Part shown: piece after piece, positions 61,610-64,000 of the stretch
How positions within the stretch are numbered: the stretch's first letter is position 1
Layout of the letters: each line of letters begins with the position of its first letter
Origin: CALAED01 sp036378315
Lineage (GTDB): Bacteria; Actinomycetota; Actinomycetes; Streptosporangiales; Streptosporangiaceae
Direction: 5' to 3'
Assembly: GCA_036378315.1 (NCBI GenBank)
Contig: DASUWU010000062.1
Coordinates: forward strand, 39,781-103,780
DNA length: 64,000 bases
The notes under the pieces: model-generated
What the model was told of the DNA's origin: nothing
What the model saw: the letters and a program-made list of their open reading frames with translations, nothing else
Database searches by the model: none
Position numbers and translations under genes: made by a program

Positions 61610-62569
61610 CTAGTGATCGCGGAACAGGACGCTGATGCTCTCGTGCCGGTGGATACGGCTGATCGCCTCGGCCAGCAGCCCGGCGACCGAGACCACCTTG
61701 ACTTTGGCCGAGAGCGTGACCGGTTGCGTCTCGATCGTGTCGGTGGTGATCACTCGGCGGATCGGGCCGCCGTCCAGGCGCTCCATCGAGCCGGGGGCGA
61801 ACACGCCGTGGCTGACGGCGGCGACCACCGAGCGGGCGCCGCGGGCGAGAAGCTGCTCGGCCGCCTCGTTCAGGGTCCCGCCGCTGATGGTGAAGTCATC
61901 CACGATCACCGCGTTGCGGCCGTCGACGTTGCCGATGATCTCGGTCACCGTCGCGCGCTCCCGATGGTCGATGCGCGTCTTGTCCGCGATGGCGAGCGGC
62001 GCGCCCAGAAGGTTCGCGTACGCGCGCGCCCGCTTGGCGAACCCGGCGTCGGGAGCGACGACCACGAGCTCGGACAACCCTTCGGCCCGGATCGCCTCGC
62101 ACAGGTAGGAGCGGGCGTACAGGTCGTCGACGGGGATTCTAAAGAACCCCTGGATCTGCGGCGCGTGCAGGTCGACGGTGACGACGCGGTCGGCACCGGC
62201 CGCCTCGATCGCGTCGGCGCACACCCGCGCCCTGATCGACACACGGGGCTCGTCCTTCTTGTCGCCCTTGGCGTAGCTGAAGTACGGCATCACCACGGTG
62301 ACCGACGCGGCGCTGGCCCGTTTGAGCGCGTCGACCCAGAACAGCAACTCCATGAAGTGGTCGTTGGCGGGGAACACCGTCGACTGCACCAGATAGACGC
62401 GGCGCCCGCGGACGTTCTCCAGCACCCGGGGAAACAGGGTGCCCTCGGAGAACCGGAGCACCTCGCCGCGGCCGGGCGGCACACCGAGGTGATCGCAGAT
62501 CTCCTTGGTGAGCCGGCGGCTGGCCGACCCGCCGAACACCAGCAGGTCATCGGGGTCTTCGGTGCGCAT
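61610..62569 (-). CDS. Ribose-phosphate pyrophosphokinase-like protein (atypical Prs)
   Basis: The 319-residue protein starts MRTEDPDDLLVFGGSASRRL at ATG 62569 with GGGGAGAG upstream. It has the PRPP synthetase fold: SVTVVMPYFSYAKGDKKDEP (catalytic region), ADRVVTVDLHAPQIQGFF (ATP-linked signature) and the PRPP/ribose-5-phosphate loop AVIVDDFTISGGTL. In housekeeping Prs that loop usually reads DDMIDTAGT, so the Ile-Ser-Gly version marks a divergent paralogue. It may supply PRPP for a special pathway or act on another sugar phosphate. It is monocistronic. Confidence 0.85.
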   Translation of the reverse strand: MRTEDPDDLLVFGGSASRRLTKEICDHLGVPPGRGEVLRFSEGTLFPRVLENVRGRRVYLVQSTVFPANDHFMELLFWVDALKRASAASVTVVMPYFSYAKGDKKDEPRVSIRARVCADAIEAAGADRVVTVDLHAPQIQGFFRIPVDDLYARSYLCEAIRAEGLSELVVVAPDAGFAKRARAYANLLGAPLAIADKTRIDHRERATVTEIIGNVDGRNAVIVDDFTISGGTLNEAAEQLLARGARSVVAAVSHGVFAPGSMERLDGGPIRRVITTDTIETQPVTLSAKVKVVSVAGLLAEAISRIHRHESISVLFRDH

Positions 62570-62766
62570 CTCTCCCCAAGGTCGCTCTGGATCACCGCCT
62601 CGCCAGCCTAGCGGCCGGGGACGGCGCACCGCGGCCAAGCCACCCGGCCCGACGCGTGATCATCCGGCGGTGAGGCCGTACGGTTCATCCCCGCCGATCG
62701 CCGGTCTCGTCGACGCGGTTCCCCGCCCTCTTGCTGCCCCGCGGGTCCGGTTCGGCGTGGCTGTGG

Positions 62767-63078
62767 TCACCCGTGCCGTTCGGCCAGGGCGGCGATCTCA
62801 TGCACCGCCTCCGCGGGCACCGAGATGGCGATGTCCCATGTCTCGTCGTCGTCACCGATGAGGATCACCGCTCGGTCTTCGCTCTTGGCCCAGTACACCG
62901 GTGCGTCCGCGCACTTGCCGGCCGCGATCGAGCGGCGGGCATTCCAATCGGCGTCATCGATCTCGTGAAGTCGTACGAAGTCCGCGACCTGCGCGCGGAT
63001 GTTCAGCTCCCAGGTGTCGGTTTGCAGCTTCACCACGACCCCGGAGCCGGACGACTCATCCAAGGTCACGTCCACCAT
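62767..63078 (-). CDS. Small protein of unknown function
   Basis: The product has 103 residues from ATG 63078; in-frame GTG starts at 63093 and 63117 would extend it by 5 or 13. It is acidic and beta-rich (VDVTLDESSGSGVVVKLQ, AVILIGDDDETWDIAISVP), with one Cys. It could be a small immunity-like or binding protein. No family is recognised and no adjacent toxin is evident. Confidence 0.55.
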   Translation of the reverse strand: MVDVTLDESSGSGVVVKLQTDTWELNIRAQVADFVRLHEIDDADWNARRSIAAGKCADAPVYWAKSEDRAVILIGDDDETWDIAISVPAEAVHEIAALAERHG

Positions 63079-63330
63079 GCGGACAATGATCACATCACCG
63101 CGGCGCTCCGGTGACACCGTTCGCGCCGAGCCTCGTACGGTGACCGCTGCCGAGCGCCGCCGGGTCAGGGATCGGAGTCGGGGACGTTTCGCCGGCAGTG
63201 ATCGGCGAGGTCGGCAGCGGTGCCGTACGCCAGTGAGCTAGCCAATGCTCCGCGCAACCAGCCCGAAGGGCGCCGAGATCGTTTTCCAAGGGCCCTGCCC
63301 CTGCGGCGCACAGCCCGCCCTATGTGCCGT

Positions 63331-64000
63331 TCAGAATGGTGGCTCTTCGTGCTCGTTGGACGCCGGGTATTCGGCGGGCGCCGCGGGCGGCGTTGGTGGT
63401 TCCCGCCAGGTGGGGGTGTCGTCGCCGTCGTGGGGCGGGATGTTTGCGGGTGGTGGTCGTTCGCCGGGGATGGGGTCGGGTAGTGGCTCGATGATCAGTG
63501 GTGGTGGTACGGGGTAGGGGATGCCGAGCCGGGAGATCCATAGCAGCTCTCCTGATGGGAGTCGTTCGACGCGCCAGCCGCCTTCGTGTTTGAGGCGGTG
63601 GTCGTGTCGGCAGGCCGAGCTGATGTTGTTGTCGTGGGTGGGGCCGCCGTGTGCCCATGGGGTGATGTGGTCGCCGTCGGTGGCGTGTGCTGGCATGCGG
63701 CAGCGGGGGTGGGTGCAGGTGCGGTCGCGGATCTCGGTGTGCCGGCGCATCGGCCGTCCTGGGCTGCGGCCGCCTGTCGCGTCGTCGGGTGTTGCGCCGC
63801 TCAGCGTCTTGTGGTGTTCGGCTTGGTGGGCCAGGTCGGCGATGACAGGGGCCCAGGGGCCGAGGCGTGCGGGGTGGGCGGCGAGTCGTCGCAGGTCGTG
63901 CTGCCGGATGTGGAGTTCGACGATGCCGCCTGCGACCGGTGAGTCGGCGCGGGCGGGGTAGCCGGTGGGCCGCGTCCGGGTGATGCCCTCGTGGCGTAGC
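63331..64000 (-). CDS. DUF222/HNH endonuclease, N-terminus beyond window
   Basis: The frame stays open to the window edge; about 222 C-terminal residues are present. HIRQHDLRRLAAHPARLGPW belongs to the end of a DUF222 domain. The HNH motif follows: RTCTHPRCRMPAHATDGDHI with the Cys pair, DHITPWAHGGPTHDNNISSA with the His-Asn catalytic pair, and CRHDHRLKHEGGW. The tail is Pro-rich. DUF222-HNH genes are multicopy and often mobile or selfish in actinobacteria. Coding here uses noticeably more TGG/GTG-rich repeats than its neighbours. Confidence 0.9.
   Translation of the reverse strand, partial: LRHEGITRTRPTGYPARADSPVAGGIVELHIRQHDLRRLAAHPARLGPWAPVIADLAHQAEHHKTLSGATPDDATGGRSPGRPMRRHTEIRDRTCTHPRCRMPAHATDGDHITPWAHGGPTHDNNISSACRHDHRLKHEGGWRVERLPSGELLWISRLGIPYPVPPPLIIEPLPDPIPGERPPPANIPPHDGDDTPTWREPPTPPAAPAEYPASNEHEEPPF

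Overview
This window is high-GC DNA with dense gene packing, many GTG and TTG starts, ATGA/GTGA overlaps and a conserved pyrG-nudix-xerD-parA-scpA-scpB-rluB-aroH-tyrA-cmk-der block. That order, together with DUF397/XRE/anti-sigma-like ATPase genes, DUF2510, DUF5753 and GTP-dependent PEP carboxykinase, points to a filamentous actinomycete, probably Streptosporangiales (Actinomadura/Nonomuraea/Streptosporangium relatives). The genus is an inference.

Layout. 1-5.4 kb: secreted and membrane proteins (a HEYSE-motif secreted protein cut by the window edge, a lipoprotein, a membrane-anchored coiled coil, DUF4126, an SGNH hydrolase, a double DUF427 protein). 5.4-9.8 kb: acyl-CoA catabolism, with a nitronate monooxygenase, a DUF35 protein and an Ltp2-like thiolase on one strand and an HMG-CoA lyase on the other. 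9.97-11.3 kb: a long coiled-coil protein with 42-residue repeats. 11.5-22.5 kb: the housekeeping block for CTP synthesis, site-specific recombination, chromosome partition and condensation (ParA, ScpA, ScpB), rRNA pseudouridylation, tyrosine/phenylalanine synthesis, CMP kinase and the ribosome GTPase Der, ending in a perfect bidirectional terminator. 22.5-28 kb: a membrane protein, a DEAD/DEAH helicase with a DUF3516-like tail, and PEP carboxykinase behind a DasR-like operator.

28-36.4 kb is more accessory: an AlkZ-like DNA glycosylase paired with a VOC protein, tRNA-Pro(GGG) followed by a perfect terminator and an orphan PD-(D/E)XK nuclease, a TauE-type exporter, a two-gene operon of a Nudix hydrolase and an unrecognised 521-residue protein, a GPH-type transporter and a NERD protein. 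36.5-45.6 kb: an amine-oxidase-type flavoprotein, DoxX, a solute-binding protein coupled to a VWA/solute-binding fusion, a DUF2510 protein, an MBL-fold hydrolase and an amidohydrolase.

45.8-60.8 kb is the most unusual part. A solo nucleotidyl-cyclase-like protein diverges from an XRE/coiled-coil regulator. A benzoate-CoA ligase and BoxB (aerobic benzoyl-CoA epoxidation) flank a 160-bp MITE-like element with perfect 19-bp inverted ends. Next to boxB lies a large STAND protein carrying the same cyclase-like domain at its N-terminus, then NB-ARC and TPR-like regions. Then come a PadR-controlled membrane protein with a leaderless-type promoter and dyad, and a TetR/DUF4166/SRPBCC group headed by twin TetR-type palindromes. 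Remnants of an LRR gene and possibly of a NACHT-type gene follow, then a secreted protein and a DUF397/XRE/HATPase trio. The window closes with an alpha/beta hydrolase, an atypical PRPP synthetase, a small unknown gene and a DUF222/HNH endonuclease cut by the edge.

The best candidates for undescribed biology are the paired cyclase-like proteins (solo and STAND-fused) and the Nudix plus 521-residue operon. Functions for both are inference only.
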